NCBI GenBank assembly: GCA_902465605.1
Contig: CABQNT010000008.1
Location: forward strand, 62,001 to 126,000
Origin: Prevotella sp902465605
GTDB taxonomy: Bacteria; Bacteroidota; Bacteroidia; Bacteroidales; Bacteroidaceae
Length of the DNA: 64,000 nt
Direction of reading: 5' to 3'
Shown here piece after piece: positions 54,640-63,450 of the stretch. The notes beneath the pieces were generated by a model, which was not told the DNA's origin, ran no database searches, and saw only the letters and a list, made by a program, of their open reading frames with translations. The first letter of the stretch is position 1. The number at the start of each line of letters is the position of its first letter. Both the position numbers and the translations under genes were made by a program.

Positions 54640-55866
54640 ATGAAAAAATTAATGTTGATGGCTTTGATGGCACTGGGTGCCTCAACGTCTTTTGCCGGTG
54701 ACAGTGACGCGTTAAAGGCTATCATGTCTGCAAAAACATTTGTTGAAGCAGAGAATTTGGTCAAGTCAAATTTGTCACAATTGGCAAACAATGAAGAAAA
54801 AGCAAAAGCTTATAATAAGCTAGTCGACCTTGCTATGCAAAAAGTGAACAAAGAGCAGACTATCATTGAGAAGAATATGCTTAGTCAACAGCTTAAACAG
54901 GGTGAACAGCAACAATATGATACTGTGGGGTATTATGATGCACTCTACCACGCAATAAATGCTGGTATTGAAGCAGACAAATACGATATGATGCCCAATG
55001 CGAAAGGAAAGGTAAAACCTAAGTTTCACAAGGAAAATCAAAATCGTTTGTACAACTTACGCCCACAGTTGATTAATGCTGGACAGGACGCTGGAACAAA
55101 GAATGATCAGCAAGGAGCTTTGAAGAACTTCGGTTTGTATGTATCTTCGTCTCAAGCTAATTTGTTTAAGGATGTCGCCAACAAACCTGCTTATGATCAA
55201 TATCTTGGAGAGGTGGCGCGTGTAGCAGCTGTATATGCCTTCCAAGATAAGAAGGTTGATTTGGCAAACCAATATGCAGATGTAGCCTTGCAGGATACAG
55301 CAAAGGATGTGCATAAGGAGGCATTGAACTTGAAGTCGTATCTCATCACACAAGGGCTCACATCAAAATCAGACTCGTTGAAAGCTATTGAAAGCTTGAA
55401 AGAACTGTATGTAAAAGAAAAGGGCAATGAGCAAGTGTTCAGCGCATTAAGTGCCATGTATAACGGCATGGACAACAAAGAAGAGCTGAATAAATTGGTT
55501 GCTTCTAAGCTGCAAGAAGATCCTAACAATTTCAGTGCTTTGGCAATGAAAGCTCAAATTGCAATGAATGCTGGTCAGTGGGATGAAGCTATTGAAGGCT
55601 ATAAGAAAGCTGTAGCAGTGAACGATAAGGATGCACTTGTATACACCTATCTTGGGTTCTGTATCAATTCAAAAGCACAAGGTTTGAATAATGCTGCCGA
55701 GCAAAAGAAACTCTATACAGAATCAGTTGGCTATCTGGAAAAAGCTCGTGACCTTGATCCCGATAAGAGTCGTGCAAACTGGAGCTATCCATTATATCAG
55801 TGCTATTACTCGCTCTACGGTGCTGAAGACAGTAGAACGAAGGAAATGGAGAATTTGAATAAATAA
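54640..55866 (+). CDS. Secreted TPR-repeat protein A
   Basis: A 408-residue protein with a signal peptide (MKKLMLMALMALGASTSFAG) and helical TPR-type repeats, clearest at NFSALAMKAQIAMNAGQWDE and LGFCINSKAQG in the last third. The N-terminal part is Gln/Lys-rich. It is a paralogue of the next gene: both share the order signal, YDAL/FDVL helix region, RPQLINAG/RPNLFNGG and a closing SYPLYQCYYSLY/SLPLYTIYLNL motif. The function is unknown. It begins 27 bases after gyrA and ends at the terminator 55886-55926. Confidence 0.82.
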   Translation: MKKLMLMALMALGASTSFAGDSDALKAIMSAKTFVEAENLVKSNLSQLANNEEKAKAYNKLVDLAMQKVNKEQTIIEKNMLSQQLKQGEQQQYDTVGYYDALYHAINAGIEADKYDMMPNAKGKVKPKFHKENQNRLYNLRPQLINAGQDAGTKNDQQGALKNFGLYVSSSQANLFKDVANKPAYDQYLGEVARVAAVYAFQDKKVDLANQYADVALQDTAKDVHKEALNLKSYLITQGLTSKSDSLKAIESLKELYVKEKGNEQVFSALSAMYNGMDNKEELNKLVASKLQEDPNNFSALAMKAQIAMNAGQWDEAIEGYKKAVAVNDKDALVYTYLGFCINSKAQGLNNAAEQKKLYTESVGYLEKARDLDPDKSRANWSYPLYQCYYSLYGAEDSRTKEMENLNK

Positions 55867-55885
55867 TAATACTATTAATAATCTT

Positions 55886-55926
55886 AACGTGGAGGATGTA
55901 TCGTGAGGTATATCCTCCACGTTTTT
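55886..55926 (+). terminator. Intrinsic terminator between the TPR genes
   Basis: AACGTGGAGGAT (55886-55897) pairs perfectly with ATCCTCCACGTT (55912-55923), followed by Ts. Confidence 0.85.
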
Positions 55927-56009
55927 ATATGATTGCAAAACTTTATTTATCCCTTAGCAAATTATGTTAAGTTTATTGTAATAAATGTAGAGGATATTAA
56001 CTTTTTCCG

Positions 56010-56017
56010 TATATTTG
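56010..56017 (+). promoter_or_regulatory. -7 box of the second TPR gene
   Basis: TATATTTG, with a leader of about 100 bases to the ATG at 56125. Confidence 0.5.
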
Positions 56018-56124
56018 CAGAAGTAAGAGTTCAATATTCAGAAATTATTCATCACTTTTGCTGAATACATCATTTCACTAGAGAGATTTTACAAGAACCG
56101 ATTAATTTATAATAGTTGATTAAT

Positions 56125-57333
56125 ATGAAAAGATTGATACATATTTTCCTTTTACTTATCATAGTTGTTTGTTCAGTGCAAGCACAGAGAAAAGATATAT
56201 CTCAGGCTAGACAATGGATTAAACATGGTAATAATCTGGAAAAAGCAGAAAATTCCATGAGTAATTTGTTGAAAGACTCCACGAACAGAAATAATAAGAA
56301 AATATGGATAACACTGGTCGAGGCTGTTAAAAAGCAGTATGAACAGGGAAATGAAAAGCTGTATTTAAAGCAAAAGTACGATACGGCTAAGTTATTTTCA
56401 CTGGGAAAGAAAATGTTTGATGTTTTGCAAGCGTTCGACTCTATTGATGCGACACCCAACAAAAAAGGAGTCATCAAAATAGAATACAGAGATGAACATG
56501 CTCAGTTCTTAAACCAAATCAGACCCAACCTTTTCAATGGTGGAGCCTACTTCATGCTGAAGCATAAGTATCAAGAAGCTTATGATATGTATGACGCATA
56601 CATCAATTGCGCGTATCAACCTTTGTTCAAGAAGTATGACTATATGAAGCGTGACAAGTTGATACCTGAGGCTTCTTATTGGGCGGCCTACAATGCTTAC
56701 AAACTCAAGAACCACCAAGCAACCTTGAAGCACACTCCTTTGGCATTGAAAGATACAACTCACTACGTTTACATGCTGCAATATTTGGCGCAAACGTATA
56801 AGGAAATGAGCGATACTACCTTATACTTGAAAACATTGGAAGAAGGATTCTCATCACATCCTGACTTTCCGTTTTTCTTCCCACGGCTGGTAGACTATTA
56901 TGTCCAGAATCATCACTTTGATCAAGCACTGCACGTCATCAACCAAGCACTATCGGTCGACAGCACCAATCAGATTTATCGCTTTGCGAAGAGTACGGTT
57001 TTGCTGAATACGGGACAATATGACGAATGTATAGAAATATGTGACGGATTGATTGCAGAGAATGATAGCATGATGGAACCTTATTTGAATGCGGGGCTGG
57101 CCTATTTTAATCAAGCTGTTATTTTGGACAAAGAGTTGCAGGTATCAAAGCAGCATAGACAAATGATTTTAAATGATTATCGTAAGGCTTTGCCCTATCT
57201 CGAACGCTACAGACAACTGGCTCCTGACATGAAAGAGCGCTGGAGCCTTCCGCTCTATACTATTTACCTAAATCTGAATATGGGTAAAGAGTTTGATGAG
57301 ATTGATAAAATTATAAACGCAAAGAAGGGGTGA
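56125..57333 (+). CDS. Secreted TPR-repeat protein B
   Basis: A 402-residue secreted protein (signal MKRLIHIFLLLIIVVCSVQA) with TPR helices at about 195-375 (YWAAYNAYKLKNHQATLKH, YVQNHHFDQALHVINQALS, LLNTGQYDECIEICDGLI). It is a tandem paralogue of the preceding gene with the same overall order. An in-frame TTG at 56116 is rejected for the ATG at 56125. The stop codon is 2 bases before the ATG of the helicase gene, so the two are co-transcribed. The function is unknown. Confidence 0.82.
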   Translation: MKRLIHIFLLLIIVVCSVQAQRKDISQARQWIKHGNNLEKAENSMSNLLKDSTNRNNKKIWITLVEAVKKQYEQGNEKLYLKQKYDTAKLFSLGKKMFDVLQAFDSIDATPNKKGVIKIEYRDEHAQFLNQIRPNLFNGGAYFMLKHKYQEAYDMYDAYINCAYQPLFKKYDYMKRDKLIPEASYWAAYNAYKLKNHQATLKHTPLALKDTTHYVYMLQYLAQTYKEMSDTTLYLKTLEEGFSSHPDFPFFFPRLVDYYVQNHHFDQALHVINQALSVDSTNQIYRFAKSTVLLNTGQYDECIEICDGLIAENDSMMEPYLNAGLAYFNQAVILDKELQVSKQHRQMILNDYRKALPYLERYRQLAPDMKERWSLPLYTIYLNLNMGKEFDEIDKIINAKKG

Positions 57334-57335
57334 CC

Positions 57336-58655
57336 ATGAGTGCCAATATTAATTTAAACAAACTGGGTATTGATGAATTAAGCCCCATGCAGCAAGAGGC
57401 ATCTCGGTTCATATTGAGTGAGCAGGCAGATGTTGTCATCTTGTCTCCTACGGGATCGGGTAAAACATTGGCTTATTTACTGCCGTTGATACAAAAAATA
57501 GAGGTGTCACGCGATGAGCTGCAAGCCGTGGTCATCGTGCCAAACAGAGAGTTGGCACTTCAGTCATCAAGTATTTTGAAAGCTTTGTCTACGCCCGTAC
57601 GTTCTTACGCTTGTTATGGTGGTCGGCCGGCTATGGATGAGCACAAACAGCTGAAGCAGATTCAACCCCAAATCATATTTGCCACACCAGGCCGGCTCAA
57701 CGATCATCTTAGCAAAGGAAACATTGTCACAAATTCCACACAATATGTCGTGATAGATGAGTTCGACAAATGTCTAGAAATGGGGTTCCAGGATGAGATG
57801 AAGGAGGTGTTGGCGCAACTGCATGCAGTCAAGCAACGAATTCTCCTATCGGCAACAGATGCCGACTCCATCCCAGAATTTGTCAATGTAAACCGTTTGC
57901 AGCGTTTGGATTATCTGGATGAGGATAATGCCACAAAGCAGATTCAAATCTTTGCTGTATCCAGTCCTGACAAAGATAAATTGGAGACCTTGTCTAAGTT
58001 GTTACTCACTTTTGACAATCAAAGTAGTATCGTCTTTGTCAATTACCGAGATAGTGCCGAGCGAATTCATGAATACTTGCAGAATCATAGATTTTCCTCC
58101 ACGGTCTTCCATGGTGGTCTTGACCAAAAACAGCGTGAAGATTCACTCTATCAATTTTCTAATGGTTCTGTCAATGTCTTAGTCAGTACCGACTTGGCTT
58201 CTCGTGGACTTGACATTCCCGATGTAAGTAATATCGTTCATTATCATTTGCCTGAACATGAAGATGGCTACATACACCGAATAGGAAGAACGGCCCGATG
58301 GGACAAAAAAGGAAAAAGCTTTCTCATCATTGGACCAACAGAGAGCATTCCAGAGTTTATCTCTTCTGATATCACGAACTTTGACTTTCCAGAACAACTT
58401 CCATCAGTTCCCATGGAACCCAAAATGGCTACATTGTACATCGGAAAAGGAAAGAAAAATAAGATCAGTAAGATGGATGTCGTGGGATTCTTGTGTAAGA
58501 AATGCGGTTTGAAATCAACAGAAATCGGACGTATCGATGTTAAAGACTATTATGTATATGTAGCCGTGGTTCGAAATAAGTTGCAACAAGTTCTCCAGTT
58601 GTCCAAAGGTGAAAAAATCAAGGGAATAAAGACTTTGGTAGAGCCAGTTTTATAA
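57336..58655 (+). CDS. DEAD-box RNA helicase with DbpA-like C-terminal domain
   Basis: A 439-residue RNA helicase. Motifs in order: the Q-motif region LSPMQQEA, Walker A SPTGSGKT (about residue 39), PNRELALQ, TPGRL, motif II DEFD in place of DEAD, SAT, and the second domain with STDLASRGLDIP and HRIGRTAR. The last 75 residues (MATLYIGKGKKNKISKMDV, IGRIDVKDYYVYVAV) form a DbpA RNA-binding domain, which in E. coli targets 23S rRNA hairpin 92, so ribosome assembly is likely. A GTG at 57330 overlaps the upstream stop; the ATG at 57336 is chosen. Confidence 0.92.
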   Translation: MSANINLNKLGIDELSPMQQEASRFILSEQADVVILSPTGSGKTLAYLLPLIQKIEVSRDELQAVVIVPNRELALQSSSILKALSTPVRSYACYGGRPAMDEHKQLKQIQPQIIFATPGRLNDHLSKGNIVTNSTQYVVIDEFDKCLEMGFQDEMKEVLAQLHAVKQRILLSATDADSIPEFVNVNRLQRLDYLDEDNATKQIQIFAVSSPDKDKLETLSKLLLTFDNQSSIVFVNYRDSAERIHEYLQNHRFSSTVFHGGLDQKQREDSLYQFSNGSVNVLVSTDLASRGLDIPDVSNIVHYHLPEHEDGYIHRIGRTARWDKKGKSFLIIGPTESIPEFISSDITNFDFPEQLPSVPMEPKMATLYIGKGKKNKISKMDVVGFLCKKCGLKSTEIGRIDVKDYYVYVAVVRNKLQQVLQLSKGEKIKGIKTLVEPVL

Positions 58656-58768
58656 AAAAAGAGGCTTTGCGCAAAAAAAATGCATTAATATTTTTTTCTT
58701 TCAGACTAATGTCGTAAATTAGCCCCCAAATAAGACAAACATTTATTTCTACTAACTAATCAATTAAT

Positions 58769-59836
58769 ATGAAAAAGTACAATTTTAATGCAGGTCCATC
58801 AATTCTCCCTCGTGAGGTGATTGAAAACACAGCGAAACAAATTCTTGATTTTAATGGTAGTGGACTCTCTCTGATGGAGATTAGCCACCGTGCAAAAGAC
58901 TTTCAGCCTGTTGTTGACGAGGCTGTAGCTTTGATTAAAGAGTTGTTGCAGATACCAGAAGGCTATGCAGTTATCTTCTTAGGTGGTGGTGCTTCATTGC
59001 AGTTCCACATGATTCCTAACAACTTCTTTGTGAAGAAGGCTGCCTACCTGAACACAGGTACATGGGCTAAGAAAGCTTTGAAAGAAGCAAAGTTCTTCGG
59101 AGAAGTAGTAGAAGTAGCTTCTTCTGCAGACAAAAACTATTCTTATCTTCCTAAAGGATGGAGCGTACCTGAAGATTGTGATTATTTCCACATTACTTCT
59201 AACAACACCATCTACGGTACAGAGATTCGCAAAGACTTGGATGTAAAGGTGCCACTCATTGCAGATATGTCATCAGATATATTTAGTCGTCCAATTGATG
59301 TTGCTAAATATGCATGCATCTACGGTGGAGCACAGAAGAACTTGGCTATGGCCGGTGTTACATTCGTTATCGTTAAGGAAGACATGCTGGGCAAGACCGG
59401 ACGTGAAATACCAACAATGTTGGATTATCGCACACACATCGAGAAGGGTTCTATGTTTAACACTCCTCCTGTTGTTCCTATCTATTCAGCTCTTGAAACC
59501 TTACGTTGGATTAAAAAGAGCGGCGGTGTAGAAGCTATGGATAAGTTGGCTCACGAAAGAGCAGACTTGTTGTATGCTGAAATCGACAGAAACAAACTGT
59601 TCAAGGGTACTGTTGCTGAAGAGGATCGCTCATTGATGAACATCTGCTTTATCATGAACGATGAATACAAGGATCTTGAAAAACCATTCTTCGAGTTCGC
59701 TACCGAACGTGGTATGGTTGGTATCAAGGGACACCGTTCTGTTGGAGGTTTCCGTGCAAGTTGCTACAACGCAATGTGTGTTGATGGTGTGAAAGAGCTG
59801 ATCGCTTGCATGAAGGAATTCGAAGACAAACATTAA
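58769..59836 (+). CDS. serC: Phosphoserine aminotransferase
   Basis: A 355-residue PLP enzyme of serine synthesis that converts 3-phosphohydroxypyruvate to phosphoserine. It begins KYNFNAGPSILPREVIE and has FLGGGASLQFHMIPNNF, TSNNTIYGTEI, and the PLP Lys in IYGGAQKNLAMAGVTFVIV. MEISHRAKDFQPVVDEA and the C-terminal GIKGHRSVGGFRASCYNAM complete the SerC pattern. It heads a serC-serA-DUF1015-yigZ run; a 17-bp inverted repeat separates it from serA. Confidence 0.96.
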   Translation: MKKYNFNAGPSILPREVIENTAKQILDFNGSGLSLMEISHRAKDFQPVVDEAVALIKELLQIPEGYAVIFLGGGASLQFHMIPNNFFVKKAAYLNTGTWAKKALKEAKFFGEVVEVASSADKNYSYLPKGWSVPEDCDYFHITSNNTIYGTEIRKDLDVKVPLIADMSSDIFSRPIDVAKYACIYGGAQKNLAMAGVTFVIVKEDMLGKTGREIPTMLDYRTHIEKGSMFNTPPVVPIYSALETLRWIKKSGGVEAMDKLAHERADLLYAEIDRNKLFKGTVAEEDRSLMNICFIMNDEYKDLEKPFFEFATERGMVGIKGHRSVGGFRASCYNAMCVDGVKELIACMKEFEDKH

Positions 59837-59870
59837 TCAGTCACAAACTTACACACTAATCATGATATAT

Positions 59871-59945
59871 AAATAGGCTAAAATAAGAAAATTTGGTGAA
59901 CGTTACTTTTTCGTTTGCTTGATATAACCTTATTTTAGCCTATTT
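59871..59945 (+). promoter_or_regulatory. 17-bp perfect inverted repeat between serC and serA
   Basis: AAATAGGCTAAAATAAG (59871-59887) and CTTATTTTAGCCTATTT (59929-59945) are perfect complements around a 41-base loop. No U-tract follows directly. It could be a terminator-attenuator or an mRNA-processing hairpin separating the two serine genes. Confidence 0.65.
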
Positions 59946-60017
59946 GTTATCAATTCATGCGTAATCACCTCTTGATGTGATTGCGTAGTTAATTAACCCA
60001 TTCAATATTCTAAACAA

Positions 60018-60935
60018 ATGAAAGTACTTATTGCTACAGAAAAACCTTTTAATGGAAAGGCAGTTGAGGCTATTAAAAAAGAGTTGGAAAGCCAGAATCA
60101 TCGTGTTGAACTGTTAGAGAAATACACTTCTACCGAAGAACTAAAGGAAGCTGTTAAAGATGCAGAGGCGATGATTGTTCGTTCTGATAAAATAACAAAA
60201 GAAATCCTTGATGCAGCTCCAAAACTTAAAGTTGTTGTTCGTGCAGGCGCTGGTTACGATTCTATCGACACCGCCTATGCCAAAGAAAAAGGTATTGTGG
60301 TAGAAAATACCCCAGGTCAGAACTCTAATGCAGTAGCCGAATTGGTATTTGGCTTGTTGATTTATATGTCTCGCAGCTGCTTCTCTGGAAAATCAGGTTG
60401 TGAGCTGAAAGGTAAGAAGTTAGGTATCTTGGCTTTTGGTAACATTGGACGTCATGTTGCTCGTATCGCCAATGGTTTTGGTATGGAGGTATATGGCTTC
60501 AGCCGTTCACATGCAGAGAATCCTAAAAAAGAAGATGGCGTTCAGTTCGTAGCTACCAAAGAAGAACTTTTCAAGCAGTGTGATATTGTCAGTGTACACC
60601 TTCCTTCCAATGAACACACAAAACAAAGTGTTGGTTATGATGTTGTTAACTTGATGAAGAAGGGTGGCATCTTGGTGAATACTGCTCGCAAGGAAGTTAT
60701 CAACGAACCAGAGTTGTTGCGTTTAATGGGAGAACGTGAAGATCTTAAATTTGTGACAGACATCAAGCCAGACGCTGATGCTGAATTTGCAAAGTTCGAG
60801 GGTCGTTACTTCACTACTCCTAAGAAGATGGGCGCACAGACTGCAGAAGCTAACGCTAATGCAGGAATTGCTGCCGCACAGCAAATCAATGCTTATTTCA
60901 AAGACGGTTGCACAAAATTCCAAGTTAATAAGTAA
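60018..60935 (+). CDS. serA: D-3-phosphoglycerate dehydrogenase (lysine type)
   Basis: A 305-residue PGDH of the short type without ACT domains, oxidising 3-phosphoglycerate as the first step of serine synthesis. It has VVRAGAGYDSID, the Rossmann segment KKLGILAFGNIGRHVA (the first Gly of GxGxxG is Ala) and NTARKEVINEPEL with the catalytic Arg224. The usual catalytic His in TPHIG is replaced by Lys in TPKKMGAQTAEAN (269-270). This lysine type is shared by Bacteroidetes and Entamoeba and is active, so it is not a defect. DUF1015 follows 5 bases on. Confidence 0.93.
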   Translation: MKVLIATEKPFNGKAVEAIKKELESQNHRVELLEKYTSTEELKEAVKDAEAMIVRSDKITKEILDAAPKLKVVVRAGAGYDSIDTAYAKEKGIVVENTPGQNSNAVAELVFGLLIYMSRSCFSGKSGCELKGKKLGILAFGNIGRHVARIANGFGMEVYGFSRSHAENPKKEDGVQFVATKEELFKQCDIVSVHLPSNEHTKQSVGYDVVNLMKKGGILVNTARKEVINEPELLRLMGEREDLKFVTDIKPDADAEFAKFEGRYFTTPKKMGAQTAEANANAGIAAAQQINAYFKDGCTKFQVNK

Positions 60936-60940
60936 TCACC

Positions 60941-62188
60941 ATGGCAACAATCAAACCATTTAAAGGCGTTCGACCTTCAAAAGATTTAGTCGAAGAGGTT
61001 GAGTCACGTCCTTACGATGTTTTAGATTCTGATGAGGCAAGAGAAGAAGCTGGAGATAATGAGAAGAGTTTGTATCACATTATAAAACCAGAAATCGATT
61101 TCGAGCCAGGAACATCTGAATATGACCCACGCGTCTATGAGCAAGCTGCCAAGAACTTTAAGAAGTTTCAAGAGAAAGGTTGGCTCAAGCAAGACGAACA
61201 CGAAAACTACTATATCTATGCCCAAACCATGAATGGTAAAACACAGTATGGATTGGTAGTAGGTGCTTATTGTCAAGATTATCTCAATGGGGTTATTAAG
61301 AAGCATGAATTGACTCGAAGAGATAAAGAAGAAGACAGAATGAAGCATGTACGGGTATGTGATGCCAACATAGAACCTGTTTTCTTTGCTTATCCAAACA
61401 ATCAAACGCTTACAGCTTTGATAGAGCGGTATGCCTCTGAAAAGCCTGAATTCGACTTCATTGCTCCTATTGACGGTTTCAGACATCAGTTCTGGGTCAT
61501 CTCCGATGCAAAGGATATAGAAACCATTACCGCTGAATTTAAGAAGATGCCAGCCTTGTATATCGCTGATGGTCACCATCGTTCTGCAGCTGCTGCATTG
61601 GTTGGGGTTGAAAAATCAAAAGCTAATCCTAATCATACGGGTCATGAAGAATATAACTATTTCATGGCTGTATGCTTCCCAGCATCTCAGTTAACCATTT
61701 TAGATTATAATAGAGTGGTGAAGGATTTGAACGGAATGTCATCAGAAGAGTTCCTAAAAGCTTTGGAGAAAAACTTTGATGTAACAGAGGAAGGCACGAA
61801 GAGTTACAAGCCACAACAGTTGCATGAATTCTCTTTATATCTCGACGGAAATTGGTATAGCTTGAAAGCAAAACCAGGAACCTACGACGACAACGATCCA
61901 ATTGGTGTGTTGGACGTAGATATTTCTTCTCGATTGATACTCGATGAACTCCTCGGAATCAAGGATTTACGTTCAGACAAGCGTATTGATTTCGTTGGTG
62001 GTTTGCGTGGCTTGGAAGAGCTTGAACGTCGAGTAGACAGTGGAGAAATGAAGATGGCATTGGCTCTTTATCCTGTTTCCATGCAGCAAATCATGGATAT
62101 CGCCGATTCTGGCAAGATTATGCCGCCAAAAGCTACTTGGTTTGAACCCAAACTACGTAGTGGCTTGGTGATTCACAAGCTGTCATGA
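60941..62188 (+). CDS. DUF1015-family protein linked to serine synthesis
   Basis: A 415-residue DUF1015 protein. It begins ATIKPFKGVRPSKDLVEEV. Conserved-looking parts are KKHELTRRDKEEDRMKH (120-136) and ALYIADGHHRSAAA at about 205-218. The DGHHR motif (210-214) resembles the GxHR motif of the ParB/sulfiredoxin/SerK fold, which includes free-serine kinases; this similarity and the close linkage to serA and serC suggest a role with phosphoserine or serine. No phosphoserine phosphatase gene is in this run. The stop overlaps the yigZ start by 4 bases. Confidence 0.88.
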   Translation: MATIKPFKGVRPSKDLVEEVESRPYDVLDSDEAREEAGDNEKSLYHIIKPEIDFEPGTSEYDPRVYEQAAKNFKKFQEKGWLKQDEHENYYIYAQTMNGKTQYGLVVGAYCQDYLNGVIKKHELTRRDKEEDRMKHVRVCDANIEPVFFAYPNNQTLTALIERYASEKPEFDFIAPIDGFRHQFWVISDAKDIETITAEFKKMPALYIADGHHRSAAAALVGVEKSKANPNHTGHEEYNYFMAVCFPASQLTILDYNRVVKDLNGMSSEEFLKALEKNFDVTEEGTKSYKPQQLHEFSLYLDGNWYSLKAKPGTYDDNDPIGVLDVDISSRLILDELLGIKDLRSDKRIDFVGGLRGLEELERRVDSGEMKMALALYPVSMQQIMDIADSGKIMPPKATWFEPKLRSGLVIHKLS

Positions 62189-62775
62189 TATCAGACGAAT
62201 ACAAGACAATATCACAAAAAATAGGCGAGGGATTTTACTCTGAGAAGAGGAGTAAATTCCTCGCCTTTGCGCATCATGTAACGTCAGAAGACGAAATTAA
62301 ATCAATCCTTCTGGCGTACAAGAAAAAATATTATGACGCCCGACACTGCTGCTACGCGTATATGCTGGGGGCTGAACGTGTTAACTTCAGGGCGAATGAT
62401 GACGGAGAGCCCTCGAGTACGGCAGGCAAACCGATACTAGGGCAAATCAATGCCTACGAACTAACAGATATCTTGATTGTTGTAATCCGCTATTTTGGTG
62501 GCGTCAAGCTCGGTACAAGTGGACTCATTGTCGCCTACCGCTCAGCTGCTGCGGCAGCCATTGAGGCATCACAGATCGAGGTAAAACTGGTAGAAGAAAC
62601 CATCACCTACACATTTGCCTATCCCATGATGAACCAGGTGATGAGAATTGTGAAAGAGATGCAGCCTCGAATCGTTTCACAAAATTTTGACAACACCTGT
62701 AGTATCACGCTGGCCATTCGTCAATCAGAGGCCGAACGTTTGAAAAACGCACTTCACAGGTTGTCGTTTGAATGA
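62185..62775 (+). CDS. yigZ: YigZ/IMPACT-family protein
   Basis: A 196-residue YigZ-type protein with the UPF0029/IMPACT N-terminal domain: KRSKFLAFAHHVTSEDEI, then ARHCCYAYMLG and NDDGEPSSTAGKPIL, then VIRYFGGVKLGTSGLI, and the C-terminal DUF1949 domain (about 130-190). The function is uncertain; eukaryotic IMPACT affects translation control through GCN1. It is translationally coupled to DUF1015 through the ATGA overlap. Confidence 0.92.
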   Translation: MISDEYKTISQKIGEGFYSEKRSKFLAFAHHVTSEDEIKSILLAYKKKYYDARHCCYAYMLGAERVNFRANDDGEPSSTAGKPILGQINAYELTDILIVVIRYFGGVKLGTSGLIVAYRSAAAAAIEASQIEVKLVEETITYTFAYPMMNQVMRIVKEMQPRIVSQNFDNTCSITLAIRQSEAERLKNALHRLSFE

Positions 62776-63174
62776 TAAATACGCCCACCGACAACAATCA
62801 TACATCCGGTGGCTCATATCCTGCCAACTTTGGTTGTCAAATTCTTATTTTTTTTCAAAATAGCATATCCATGTAATTACCCATGTAACGCTTATACAAG
62901 AGCATTGACTTTGGCGGGCAATGTCATTGAGTTTGCGCTCTTATTCGCATGCTATTGGCTTACAAAGTCAATGGGTTTGTAACGCGTTGGTTGATAAATT
63001 GTTGACCGACATATCTTCATGACTTTTATTGGATAGCGAAGGCTGGATATACAGCATTGAAAACTTGTACTTATAACCAATTGGAAGAGCTGTTGCAATG
63101 ACGTGCGTTACAATTATGAAAGAATTGTTTGAAAATGTATTTGATAAACAGAAAGAGTCAAAAAAATGTGCTAT
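62776..63174. other. Gap before the tandem repeat
   Basis: No gene is seen. A CCACCG/CGGTGG pair (62785-62812) follows yigZ but lacks a U-tract. The 62902-62979 stretch carries a further copy of the AAAGTCAATG family, listed separately. Confidence 0.5.
62902..62979. repeat. AAAGTCAATG-family copies upstream of ftsY
   Basis: GCATTGACTTTGG (62902-62914, reverse orientation), TGTCATTGAGTTTG (62922-62935) and CAAAGTCAATGGGTTTG (62963-62979) match the family consensus. They are not evenly spaced here. Confidence 0.65.
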
Positions 63175-63379
63175 CTTTGCATAAGTTGGGCGTCGCCTCA
63201 CCAAAACAAGTAAACTTGCTTTGCATTCGGCTTGCGCCAACTTTGCATAAGTTGGGCGTCGTCTCACCAAAACAAGTAAAATTGCTTTATATTCGGCTCG
63301 CACCAACTTTGCATAAGTTGGCCATCGCCTCAACAAAACTAGTAAACTTGCCTTGCATTCGGCTCGCGCCAACTTTGCA
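63175..63379. repeat. 66-bp tandem repeat, three units
   Basis: Units start at 63175, 63241 and 63307, each exactly 66 bases and beginning CTTTGCATAAGTTGG; a partial CTTTGCA ends the array at 63379. Units are about 85-95% identical. Because 66 is a multiple of three, frames stay open on both strands, but these are shadows. The first unit forms TATCTTTG with its flank, a -7 box match. It lies about 70-275 bases before ftsY. Confidence 0.93.
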
Positions 63380-63450
63380 AAAGCTGAAGTAGGTAATTTT
63401 AGAATAATTATACTCCATTCAGGAGTGACTCAATAACAATAAGGTAATAT

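Noticed and set aside
62968..63372. 134-codon minus-strand frame across the 66-bp repeats
   Set aside because: It is open only because 66 is a multiple of three; the protein is the repeat read three times and has no start context or domain. The 87-codon plus-strand frame at 63129-63392 is rejected for the same reason.
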